NCBI GenBank assembly: GCA_030592205.1
Contig: JAUVKA010000225.1
Span: 1-6,760 of the forward strand
Source: Bacteroidota bacterium
GTDB lineage: Bacteria; Bacteroidota; Bacteroidia; Bacteroidales; UBA12481
DNA: 6,760 bases
Reading direction: 5' to 3'
The position numbers were made by a program, and so were the translations under genes. Of the stretch, positions 1-6,437 are shown one piece after another. The stretch's first letter is position 1. Every line of letters starts with the position of its first letter. A model generated the notes under the pieces. It was not told the DNA's origin. It saw only the letters and a program-made list of their open reading frames with translations, and did no database searches.

Positions 1-656
1 AATTTGCTATGTCCCTCTGGTTGGATCCACCGGATGAGACAGAAGAAGAGCCATTTGAAATGATAACATCGGAGATTGTTGCGTTGGATTCCTCAATGTT
101 TAACACCTGGGTTACCCTGCCGCTTGAAAAGGATGGTGAATCTGAATTCCTTTTGGCCGGAGACTTGGTTTATGCCGGATTAACATACTGGAATTATCAT
201 ACGGGAACATTGGTTAAACGTAATAAGGGGCTGGCAATGGCTGCGGACAAATCGGTTCCACTTAATGATGCTGTTTCTGTAGCTTTCTCAGGAGATAGCT
301 GGTATGGCGGAGACTATTTGATCACACGGAAGTTGTTGATCCGCATGAATATTAATGATCAAGGAAATTTCACTGATGGTGTAGAGCTGACTGGTAATTT
401 GTCAAGTCTTGAGCAGAATTATCCGAATCCATTCAATGCCAGAACAGAAATTAATTATAAACTGGCAATGGCTAATGATGTGACAATAGATATTACTGAT
501 ATTACCGGAAGAGTTGTTAAACAACTTAATGAAGGTTTCCGGAGCGTTGGTAATCATACAGCTGCTTTCAATGCAAGCGACTTTGAATCAGGGATTTATT
601 TCTATACCCTGAAGGCCGGTGATTTTGTTGAAACCAAACGCATGATAGTGAAGTAA
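1..656 (+). CDS. 3' part of a secreted protein with a C-terminal T9SS type A sorting domain
   Basis: The reading frame is open through the left edge: the codons before the first ATG (position 9) are TTT GCT with no stop, so the true start lies outside the window and 217 residues are visible. The last ~82 residues (from about position 408) form a T9SS type A sorting domain. It opens with LEQNYPNPFN, continues with a TEINYKL strand, the DITDITGRVV strand, the SGIYFYTLKAGD turn and a basic end (KRMIVK). In this family the domain directs a Sec-exported protein through the type IX system across the outer membrane and is then usually removed. The ~130 residues before it begin acidic (DETEEEPFE) and look beta-rich, but I do not recognise a catalytic domain, so the function of the mature protein is unknown. 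A strong terminator follows 21 bases after the stop, which separates this gene from the T6SS genes. Confidence 0.88.
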   Translation, partial: FAMSLWLDPPDETEEEPFEMITSEIVALDSSMFNTWVTLPLEKDGESEFLLAGDLVYAGLTYWNYHTGTLVKRNKGLAMAADKSVPLNDAVSVAFSGDSWYGGDYLITRKLLIRMNINDQGNFTDGVELTGNLSSLEQNYPNPFNARTEINYKLAMANDVTIDITDITGRVVKQLNEGFRSVGNHTAAFNASDFESGIYFYTLKAGDFVETKRMIVK

Positions 657-677
657 TTCACTATCACCAGATTAGGA

Positions 678-710
678 AACGGTGGCTCATTTTATGGGCC
701 ACCGTTTTTT
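678..710 (+). terminator. Rho-independent terminator after the T9SS cargo gene
   Basis: The arms AACGGTGGCTCAT (678-690) and ATGGGCCACCGTT (694-706) pair over 13 positions with a single U-G wobble and a three-base TTT loop. A run of six T ends at 710. The GC-rich lower stem followed by the T tract is the classical intrinsic terminator. It lies 21 bases after the cargo gene stop and isolates the genes that follow. Confidence 0.93.
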
Positions 711-773
711 GATTCAATTGTACTTAGTAATATATGCTTTTTGATCCCATGAGCTGTTCTATTCTTGCTTCAA

Positions 774-809
774 GGATTATTAAACCTGGATATTAATAAA
801 GGATAATCC
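774..809. repeat. Inverted repeat upstream of tssG
   Basis: GGATTAT (774-780) and ATAATCC (803-809) are perfect 7-base complements, with one further U-G pair possible inside, around a loop of about 20 bases. The tetramer GGAT recurs at 774, 788 and 801, that is at 14- and 13-base intervals. There is no T tract, so it is not an intrinsic terminator. Its place between the upstream terminator and the first T6SS gene would suit an operator or a leader structure, but a 7-base match in AT-rich DNA can arise by chance. Confidence 0.25.
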
Positions 810-820
810 GCGTTAATTCT

Positions 821-828
821 TATTTTTG
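821..828 (+). promoter_or_regulatory. Possible Bacteroidota -7 promoter box for the tssGKEF operon
   Basis: TATTTTTG fits the Bacteroidota primary-sigma -7 consensus TAnnTTTG. It lies 17 bases before the TTG start of tssG and downstream of a terminator, where a new promoter is expected. No TTG/TTTG -33 element is visible at the usual spacing of about 19-21 bases, and the leader would be very short. It is therefore only a candidate. Confidence 0.25.
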
Positions 829-845
829 TTTAAAAGCCTGTTTCA

Positions 846-1796
846 TTGAAGAAATTAAATGATATAGCCGATTACGTTAATCATCTGTCATTCGATTTGA
901 AAGCAGAGACCTTAATTGCCTTGCTTCAAAAGGATTTTCTCGATTCAAAAGATATTTTGGTAGCTTTTGATGGTCAACTCAAGAGAAAATATTCCAAAGA
1001 CATTTCAAAAGCGAAAGTGGAGGAATTCGAGAGCGGCGAGAAAGCGATAATTTTTCATATGAACCGTGATGGAATTTATGATTCCTTGCCTGAGGATCTG
1101 TTTCATAGTTTTTCTGAAGAGTCTTTATTGAGGGGAGGGGAAATGGCCCGGGATTCAATGAAGCTTAAGAATGAAGAAAAAGAAACTCGTTCATTTTTTC
1201 AGCCTTTTGAGAGTCAGATGTTTTTTCAACTTGTTAATTTGGCAACCAGGGAGAATTTGCTTTTTAATAATCTGTATTCAAATCTGTTACAGGGCTTGAT
1301 TCCTGATTTCTGGAAAATAAGTAAGGATATTCCAACTGAGTATGCTGATCGTTTGATCAGGTTGATACCCATGGCTCACCAGATCGTGGGGGATAGGGAT
1401 CTGACGATTCAAACTTTTGAATTTATTCTACAAGAGAAAGTTACCATTGATTTTAATTCCTCTAAGTCACAGCATAGCCCCAAGGATACTCTGGTATCAA
1501 CTGAAGGGGGATTAGGGGAGTGTTTGCTGGGATTAGATACTTATATTGGTGATATACAGGAAATTCCTACGAGAACAATCCGAGTATCCATAGGTCCGGT
1601 ATGCAGTTTGGAGCTTATTCATTGTCTTGAAGGAGGATGGCTGACAACCCTCCTGGAATATTTATACAGCTACTTTTTGCCAATGGAGCTGGCAGTAGAT
1701 ACAAGTATGATTCCTGGTGGTGATCATATAGAATTCATTCTTAATGAGGAAGAATCAAAAAATATCACATACCTGGGATACAATTCGGTTTTATAG
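846..1796 (+). CDS. tssG: T6SS baseplate subunit TssG (Bacteroidota type), TTG start
   Basis: Predicted wedge subunit of the type VI secretion baseplate. In the family, TssG binds two TssF copies and one TssE and contacts TssK. Of 316 residues, the most telling are the segment at 71-87 (H-x-x-RDGIYD-x-LP-x-x-LFH), the FFQPFE segment at 117-122, and GLGECLLGLDTYIGD at 222-236, which corresponds to the LG-LGVD-x-x-IGD strand of TssG proteins. The start is TTG at 846: an in-frame stop lies at 831-833, no ATG or GTG occurs between, and the first in-frame ATG (residue 72) would remove the N-terminal domain and cut into the conserved segment. No Shine-Dalgarno sequence is visible. It is the first gene after the terminator and is followed by tssK after 35 bases, so it probably leads the operon. 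Family assignment is from remembered motifs, not a search. Confidence 0.82.
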   Translation: MKKLNDIADYVNHLSFDLKAETLIALLQKDFLDSKDILVAFDGQLKRKYSKDISKAKVEEFESGEKAIIFHMNRDGIYDSLPEDLFHSFSEESLLRGGEMARDSMKLKNEEKETRSFFQPFESQMFFQLVNLATRENLLFNNLYSNLLQGLIPDFWKISKDIPTEYADRLIRLIPMAHQIVGDRDLTIQTFEFILQEKVTIDFNSSKSQHSPKDTLVSTEGGLGECLLGLDTYIGDIQEIPTRTIRVSIGPVCSLELIHCLEGGWLTTLLEYLYSYFLPMELAVDTSMIPGGDHIEFILNEEESKNITYLGYNSVL

Positions 1797-1831
1797 TTAT
1801 TAATATAATATAGGAAAGCTAAAACATTATT

Positions 1832-2971
1832 ATGCCGTTATATTTAGAACACTTAAACGTTAACTGGGTGAATGGAATGAAGATTAGTAAGGACCATTTT
1901 ATCCAGCAGGACAATGCTTTTGATGATAAACTCCGGGATGGGACCGGGCTACATCTTAACAGTATGAATTATGGACTTCTACCTGTATGGCCGGGAGAGC
2001 AGAGAGGGGCTTTTAAGGTAGTTTCCAAAATAGACAATCAAAAATTTTTAAAAGTTGATTTGATTCAGTGCAGAGCTGTTACGCCTGGAGGCGCAAGAAT
2101 AGAGATTTTGGAAGATCATAGGTATCCCCCTTTTTCCATAGATTTAACACAGGAGTTTGACTTGATTAAGGGAGGGGAAACATCTGAGTATTATATTCTT
2201 TTAAGTGTTGATATTTTCAACAGGGTCCCTGGCGGTGAACTTGATGCCTCCGAAGAACCTCCCAGATATCCACTTACCAGACCTTCATACAAACTCAGTG
2301 TTTTTTCTGCAAAACAGGTTTCCAGGGAAGGGATTAATCCTGCCTCCATTTTTATTGGAAAATTGTATCTCGGTCAGGATAAACATGAAATTGTTGACAG
2401 CTATATTCCTCCCTGCATGAGCCTGAGATCTCATAATGAATTAATGGCGTTTTATTCTATAATTGAAAAATTCTTTAATCAATTAGAATTAGATCTTCTC
2501 AGTATTATTAGAAAGATCAATGATAAAAATCAGGATACCAGCCTGGCAACTTCTGTCAAATATTTGTCAGAAAATCTGTTACAATACATTTCCGCCTACA
2601 ATCTAAAACTAAGATGGCAGATTCCCGATCAGGCTCCTGTGTATCTATTTGAGGGGATAGCTGGATTTGCAAGAATTATGAGGAATACAATTGATTCAAA
2701 TGCCTCAGTTAGCAAGGAGGAATTGTTAAACTACTTCACTAATTGGTCAGAATTGAAGCAAGGGGATTTTGAAAAACTTCTTGTCTATTGTATCAATTTC
2801 GAGTATAATCACTATGAGATTCTTAACAATGTTGAGCAATTCAATGAGTTTGTTCAGATTATGACTGCCCTGTTCACAAAGTTGGAATCTCTTGCATACA
2901 TTGGAAAGAAAAAAGATACAGGTATTTTTGTAAAAGAGGATAAAGCCAAAAGAAGTTTCCTCGCTGACTGA
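1832..2971 (+). CDS. tssK: T6SS baseplate adaptor TssK (Bacteroidota type)
   Basis: Predicted TssK, the trimeric adaptor that joins the baseplate wedges to the membrane-anchored complex. The N-terminal shoulder domain carries the family opening VNWVNGMKISKDHFIQQD at residues 10-27; W12, G15, M16, H22, F23 and Q26 match the W-x-x-G-M-x-(L/I)-x-x-x-HF-x-x-Q pattern. NYGLLP follows at 46-51, CRAVTPGGARIEI at 80-92 and YIPPC at 191-195, ahead of a mostly helical second half. At 379 residues it is shorter than proteobacterial TssK (about 440-450), as expected for the T6SS-iii form, which works without TssJ and TssL/TssM and must dock to different membrane partners. The ATG at 1832 gives the complete N-terminal motif. 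AGGAAA lies 14 bases upstream, too far to be a strong ribosome site. The gap to tssE is 26 bases. Confidence 0.85.
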   Translation: MPLYLEHLNVNWVNGMKISKDHFIQQDNAFDDKLRDGTGLHLNSMNYGLLPVWPGEQRGAFKVVSKIDNQKFLKVDLIQCRAVTPGGARIEILEDHRYPPFSIDLTQEFDLIKGGETSEYYILLSVDIFNRVPGGELDASEEPPRYPLTRPSYKLSVFSAKQVSREGINPASIFIGKLYLGQDKHEIVDSYIPPCMSLRSHNELMAFYSIIEKFFNQLELDLLSIIRKINDKNQDTSLATSVKYLSENLLQYISAYNLKLRWQIPDQAPVYLFEGIAGFARIMRNTIDSNASVSKEELLNYFTNWSELKQGDFEKLLVYCINFEYNHYEILNNVEQFNEFVQIMTALFTKLESLAYIGKKKDTGIFVKEDKAKRSFLAD

Positions 2972-2984
2972 TTGTTTATTGTTT

Positions 2985-2989
2985 AAGGA
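2985..2989 (+). promoter_or_regulatory. Shine-Dalgarno-like site of tssE
   Basis: AAGGA lies 8 bases before the ATG at 2998, in a purine-rich run that continues to the start. It is the only well-spaced Shine-Dalgarno match among the starts in this window, and it supports ATG 2998 as the tssE start. Confidence 0.5.
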
Positions 2990-2997
2990 AAAAGCAT

Positions 2998-3429
2998 ATG
3001 TTCAGTAATTACCTTAATATCCCCTTCAATTTTAAAGACATAAAGCTAAAAGGTTCAGTTGACAGAATTGATGTGACAAGATCTATTCATAATATGATAC
3101 ATTTAATTACAACTACTGAGTATTATGAGGTCAGACATGATCCCAGCTTTGGTTGTGATATATGGCAATATGACTTTGAAAACATTTATAATCCGCATTC
3201 TTTTAAAGAAGAACTGAAGAAATCCATAAGGAACTCGATACGAAATAATGAGAAGAGATTGGTGAATGTAATTGTAGATTTACAGATTGAGCAGGTTGAG
3301 ATTACAACCAAAGTGAGGAATAAAAGAATAAAAACCAGGATCAGGCTTGTGGTGAAAGGTTTGATTGATCAAACTAATGAGCCGCTGATACATAACGAAA
3401 TGTTTTTTATAGGACCTTTATCCTATTAA
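2998..3429 (+). CDS. tssE: T6SS baseplate subunit TssE (gp25/GPW family)
   Basis: Predicted TssE, the homologue of phage T4 gp25, which joins the wedge (with TssF and TssG) and is thought to nucleate sheath assembly. The 143 residues match family length. VTRSIHNMIHLITT at 26-39 is the first helix, and EVRHDPSFGCDIW at 44-56 holds the core E-x-R-x(4)-FG signature of gp25-like proteins (E44, R46, F51, G52). EKRLVNVIVDLQI at 85-97 corresponds to the conserved helix-to-strand transition with its R-L pair. After a KVRNKRIKTRIRLVV strand pair the C-terminus ends in GPLSY. The start is the ATG at 2998, supported by AAGGA 8 bases upstream. It lies 26 bases after tssK and 12 before tssF, so it is probably cotranscribed and translated in stoichiometric balance with them. 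Confidence 0.87.
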   Translation: MFSNYLNIPFNFKDIKLKGSVDRIDVTRSIHNMIHLITTTEYYEVRHDPSFGCDIWQYDFENIYNPHSFKEELKKSIRNSIRNNEKRLVNVIVDLQIEQVEITTKVRNKRIKTRIRLVVKGLIDQTNEPLIHNEMFFIGPLSY

Positions 3430-3441
3430 TTTTTTTAGAAA

Positions 3442-5298
3442 ATGCCGATAGAATCAAAAGACAGTATTAAAAGAAGAATGATTAAGAATGCCTCCAGACT
3501 ATGGGGGTATCCTGACAACCAGGATATTAACTCTTTTGATCCATTAGTGGGCATGATTCTGGGTGCTCTCGCCGATGAATTGAACACAATTTCGGGAGAA
3601 ATTCAAAAAACTGATTCAAGGGTGATTCAAAAGCTGCTTGACCTGCTTTTCAATCATAATTTTCTAAGTCATTTCCCTTCTCATGGTATAATACAGGCGA
3701 GTCCTGTACAAGCCCAGGTTCAAGTATCTGATTCAAATCAGTTTTCTTACAGAAAGAGGATTGAGAATTCGCAAAATCGAAGAGAAAAACCTGAAGAGCG
3801 TAATATACATTTTACACCCTCCGGGGAGTTCAATATTTTCAAGGGGCAGGTAAGGTTTTTTGCAGGTGGAAATCAATTGTTCCAATTATCAGGCCAGATT
3901 AAAGAGACCATTGATTTATCTGGAGTATCCATGATTCCTGATTTTAGCAAATTATATATTGGTTTGGAATTGGACAAGCAGATTAAGGACCTTGTTGGTC
4001 TTTTATTGCATTTTTCCATAAAGAACATACCCAATGTAGAGCGTTTTTACAGATCCCTTGAAACAGGTAAATGGTTTATTAATGGAGAGAAGGTCGCTTT
4101 TTCTCAGGGGCTGGATTTTGCACTACAGAAAGATGTCAATGGTTTGGAGGAACTTTTCAGGCAAGAGAGTGATATATCATATCGGGCATGTAAATATGTT
4201 AACGATTTTTATAGTCACCAGTTTATGATGCTGGATGGGGAAAGTATGCCTGTAGAACAATTATTGAAAAATGGCTCACTCCCTGATGAGTTAAGGCAGC
4301 AATATCCTGATGAGATAGTCAAGCTTTTTCCAGATGACCTTTTCTGGATTACAATTGAACTGGCACAGCCGGTATCATCCGATATGATAAGTGAATTGTT
4401 ACCATTGATGAATTGTTTTCCAATCATTAACAGGGGGAGAAATGAATTTACTCAATCCCTGAAAAAGGGGACTAATATTGTTCCATTGGATACAGAAGAT
4501 ATTTACTATGATATAAAACAAATTTCAAATAGTAAAGGAGTTGTGTATGAGTTAGCTAATTCAGCACATAAGGAGAAAGACAGAAAAAATACTTATATCC
4601 TGCGCCAGGGGGGAATGGCCCGATTTGATTCCAGGGATGCTCTTGAGTCCATCGATCACTTGACTGACCTGGTAAGAAACGAGAGTGCTGCATTCTCGAT
4701 ATTGGGGACAGAAATGATTTCATCGGAACTTAAGGAATTGGAACAAATAATTACCCGACTAAAACACCGTCTAGAGAGTGGTTCAACTAGTTATGGTACA
4801 GGTTCATATATCATGCTTGATTCGGTGAGTAATTATGAAAGGGTGCATGTGGAGTTCTGGTCAACCAGTGGTGAATTAGCTAATAATATTCGTTCCGGAT
4901 CCAGATTGAATGTTTATAGGGGACGCGATATAAATGCAAATTCGGTGTATTTGCTCACTAACACTATAGGTGGCAGACATAAGTTATCCGAAGAGGATAA
5001 ATTAAATAAACTGAGAAGAGCTCTCCTGTCCAAAGGCCGTATCGTGACCAGGGAGGATATCAAGGCTTTATGTTTTGAGCAGTTTGGAAAAGATCTGCAA
5101 AAAGTAAATATTCAAAATGGGGTGCAGGCGGAGAGTGGACCAAAAAAAGGACTGGTTCAAACCCTGGATATTATCCTTGTTCTCAAGAAGCAACACAAAA
5201 TGAGTGAGGAAGATATTATACATAAAGAAGAGGGGCTAAAGATTTTGCTCAAACAGGGTTCAATAAATATGGTCCTTTACCGTGTTTTTATTAGCTAA
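3442..5298 (+). CDS. tssF: T6SS baseplate subunit TssF (Bacteroidota type)
   Basis: Predicted TssF, the largest wedge subunit; two copies pack with TssG and TssE and form the inner baseplate ring. The 618 residues are close to the usual ~600. The N-terminal helical part has RMIKNASRLWGYPD (12-25), FDPLVGMILGALADEL (32-47) and a helix with RVIQKLLDLL (60-69). The centre is beta-rich and includes FWITIELAQP followed by NCFPIINRGRNEF, the family NCFPV-x-N strand, and then IVPLDTEDIYYDI. Residues about 429-447 are helical (ELKELEQIITRLKHRLES). The last ~100 residues, including LRRALLSKGRIVTREDI, look like the baseplate-J-type C-terminal domain. The start ATG at 3442 is 12 bases after tssE with no Shine-Dalgarno sequence, so coupling to tssE translation is possible. 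No terminator follows; the next gene begins 59 bases on. No break or frameshift is seen. Confidence 0.87.
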   Translation: MPIESKDSIKRRMIKNASRLWGYPDNQDINSFDPLVGMILGALADELNTISGEIQKTDSRVIQKLLDLLFNHNFLSHFPSHGIIQASPVQAQVQVSDSNQFSYRKRIENSQNRREKPEERNIHFTPSGEFNIFKGQVRFFAGGNQLFQLSGQIKETIDLSGVSMIPDFSKLYIGLELDKQIKDLVGLLLHFSIKNIPNVERFYRSLETGKWFINGEKVAFSQGLDFALQKDVNGLEELFRQESDISYRACKYVNDFYSHQFMMLDGESMPVEQLLKNGSLPDELRQQYPDEIVKLFPDDLFWITIELAQPVSSDMISELLPLMNCFPIINRGRNEFTQSLKKGTNIVPLDTEDIYYDIKQISNSKGVVYELANSAHKEKDRKNTYILRQGGMARFDSRDALESIDHLTDLVRNESAAFSILGTEMISSELKELEQIITRLKHRLESGSTSYGTGSYIMLDSVSNYERVHVEFWSTSGELANNIRSGSRLNVYRGRDINANSVYLLTNTIGGRHKLSEEDKLNKLRRALLSKGRIVTREDIKALCFEQFGKDLQKVNIQNGVQAESGPKKGLVQTLDIILVLKKQHKMSEEDIIHKEEGLKILLKQGSINMVLYRVFIS

Positions 5299-5314
5299 AT
5301 GGATTCAACAATCC

Positions 5315-5339
5315 GAAAACATTTTATATATTTGATTTG
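5315..5339 (+). repeat. Upstream repeat element, copy 1 (possible promoter)
   Basis: This 25-base stretch matches 6283-6307 at 23 positions. GAAAACATTT and ATTTGATTTG are identical, and the two differences lie between or next to these blocks. It contains TATATTTG (5327-5334), a fit to the TAnnTTTG -7 consensus of Bacteroidota, ending 23 bases before the ATG of the first PKD gene. No -33 TTG is present at normal spacing. It may be a promoter, a regulator site, or sequence carried along when the downstream gene duplicated. Confidence 0.55.
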
Positions 5340-5357
5340 GAGCTAATTGGGATTAAT

Positions 5358-6236
5358 ATGAAAGTTTATTATAAAGCAATTTCTTGTTTCGTGTTTCTCT
5401 TCGGCCTAACATCTCTTGTCGTTGGTCAGGAGAATTATGCTTCAAACATCAAAATGGATATTTCCACAAGTCAAAAAATGTTGATTACATATGATTTATT
5501 ATCTCCGGAGATAAATTCATTATACAATGTCAGCCTTACCATGACTTATAGGGGCAGCCCGTTAAAATTCAACAATGTTTTTGGCGATTTTGGACGCTTA
5601 ATTTCAGCAGGAAGAGAGAAGGCGATTGTCTGGTATTACAGTAATGATTTCGAGGGAAACATTGCTGATGTCAAAGTGAATATTATGGCCAGTATGATTC
5701 CAGCACCAATGGCAGGTTTTGAATATGAAATTATAGGGGATAAGCTCCCTTTCACGGTTGTTTTTCAAAATCAATCAAAGAATAGTGATTCTTATATTTG
5801 GAATTTTGACGATTCAGGATCGGGACCAAGCAACACATCGAACATGGAGAATCCGGAGCATACCTATTTACGAGCACGTGTCTTTTTGGTTAGCTTAACT
5901 GCCATATCAGAAGAAAGTGGGTTGAGGGATTCTGTTAGTATGCAAGTTAATTTAAACCTGGGTGAATTACCTGTATCAAGTTTTAAGTATAATCTTACGT
6001 CCAAAGCTGCGCCTTCAACAGTATGGTTCAAAAATACAGCAACTCATGCGGATGAATATCACTGGAGTTTTGATGACCCGGATTCAGGAAGCAAGAATTA
6101 TTCTGCAAAGAAAAATCCTGTTCATATTTTTTCCCTGCCGGGTAGCTATCAGGTAATATTGACTGTTACGAATACAGAAAGTATGGAAAGTCATAGCCAT
6201 AGTGAAAATATAATAGTTATCGATTCCCATAATTAG
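5358..6236 (+). CDS. Exported protein with N-terminal beta module and two PKD-like domains
   Basis: A 292-residue protein. Residues 1-23 are a Sec signal peptide (MKVYYK, hydrophobic core, then VVG) with predicted cleavage before Q24; no lipobox sits at a usable position. Residues 25-112 form a module ending in GDFGRLISAGREKAIVWYY-x-NDF, resembling the GD-x-G-x(3)-(P/A)G-x(2)-K-x-I-x-W modules of many secreted Bacteroidota proteins. Two PKD-like domains follow at about 115-202 and 205-288. Each has a W-x-FDD-x-x-SG-x-x-N-x-S loop and an NP-x-H-x-(Y/F) strand; the usual WDFGD glycine is Asp in both. An in-frame TTG at 5337 is possible, but ATG 5358 gives a clean signal peptide and aligns exactly with the paralogue at 6438. 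The protein is expected in the periplasm or on the surface, probably binding protein or glycan. It lies 59 bases after tssF, so a T6SS accessory role is possible but unproven. Confidence 0.85.
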   Translation: MKVYYKAISCFVFLFGLTSLVVGQENYASNIKMDISTSQKMLITYDLLSPEINSLYNVSLTMTYRGSPLKFNNVFGDFGRLISAGREKAIVWYYSNDFEGNIADVKVNIMASMIPAPMAGFEYEIIGDKLPFTVVFQNQSKNSDSYIWNFDDSGSGPSNTSNMENPEHTYLRARVFLVSLTAISEESGLRDSVSMQVNLNLGELPVSSFKYNLTSKAAPSTVWFKNTATHADEYHWSFDDPDSGSKNYSAKKNPVHIFSLPGSYQVILTVTNTESMESHSHSENIIVIDSHN

Positions 6237-6437
6237 GCTGTAGATTTATTTACTTTTTGACAGCTTCCAGAATCCCCTTTAGGAAAACATTTCATACATT
6301 TGATTTGTTTGACTATATACTTTGTAGGCTTGAACCTGGGTAGTGGAATTGTCTAAACGAAATTGTACTTATTCTCCGCTTAAGAATTTGTAAAATAGTT
6401 TAGATCTATTTGATTAATGAACTTTAATATTATTCCG
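6237..6437. other. 201-base intergenic region between the paralogues
   Basis: I see no coding sequence, RNA gene or convincing terminator here. The region holds copy 2 of the shared upstream element (6283-6307), a perfect 7-base inverted repeat TCTAAAC (6352-6358) / GTTTAGA (6398-6404) with a 39-base loop, and an ATTTGATT at 6408-6415 close to the next start. No Shine-Dalgarno sequence precedes the ATG at 6438. Confidence 0.5.
6283..6307 (+). repeat. Upstream repeat element, copy 2 (possible promoter)
   Basis: This is the second copy of the 25-base element at 5315-5339 (23 of 25 bases identical). Its -7-like box is TACATTTG at 6295-6302, again TAnnTTTG, and both differences between the copies leave the consensus positions intact. 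It lies 130 bases before the ATG of the second paralogue, against 18 bases for copy 1, so the leader of the second gene is about 110 bases longer. A further ATTTGATT at 6408-6415 lies at nearly the same distance from that ATG as the box in copy 1 does from its own ATG. Confidence 0.55.

Noticed and set aside
1..656. T9SS cargo gene as part of the T6SS locus
   Set aside because: A strong intrinsic terminator and a 189-base gap separate it from tssG, and T9SS cargo genes are scattered widely in Bacteroidota genomes.
2205..2420. 71-codon open frame inside tssK, + strand
   Set aside because: It lies wholly inside the well-supported tssK frame, and its product shows no domain or start signal.
4215..4427. 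70-codon open frame on the - strand inside tssF
   Set aside because: It is antisense to a conserved region of tssF and has no recognisable product or promoter.
2056..4630. Further ATTTGATT matches (2058-2065, 4623-4630) as extra copies of the upstream element
   Set aside because: They match only 8 bases, lie inside tssK and tssF, and lack the GAAAACATTT half; such short AT-rich matches are expected by chance.
5337..5357. TTG start seven codons upstream of the first PKD gene ATG
   Set aside because: It would overlap the conserved upstream element and place a non-basic extension before the signal peptide; ATG 5358 aligns exactly with the paralogue start.
5299..5357. Terminator between tssF and the first PKD gene
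   Set aside because: No stem with a T tract could be found, so read-through from tssF is possible.
5376..5387. Possible lipobox (AISC) in the signal peptide of the first PKD protein
   Set aside because: The cysteine is residue 10, inside the hydrophobic core and too close to the N-terminus; it is absent from the paralogue, which shares the G-Q junction at 23-24.
5962..6156. 64-codon open frame inside the PKD gene
   Set aside because: It is a shifted reading of the second PKD domain; its basic, low-complexity product looks spurious.
6235..6266. Hairpin GCTGT/ACAGC right after the first PKD gene, considered as a terminator
   Set aside because: Only five Watson-Crick pairs in a row close an 18-base loop, and no T tract follows (CCAGAATCCCC comes next).
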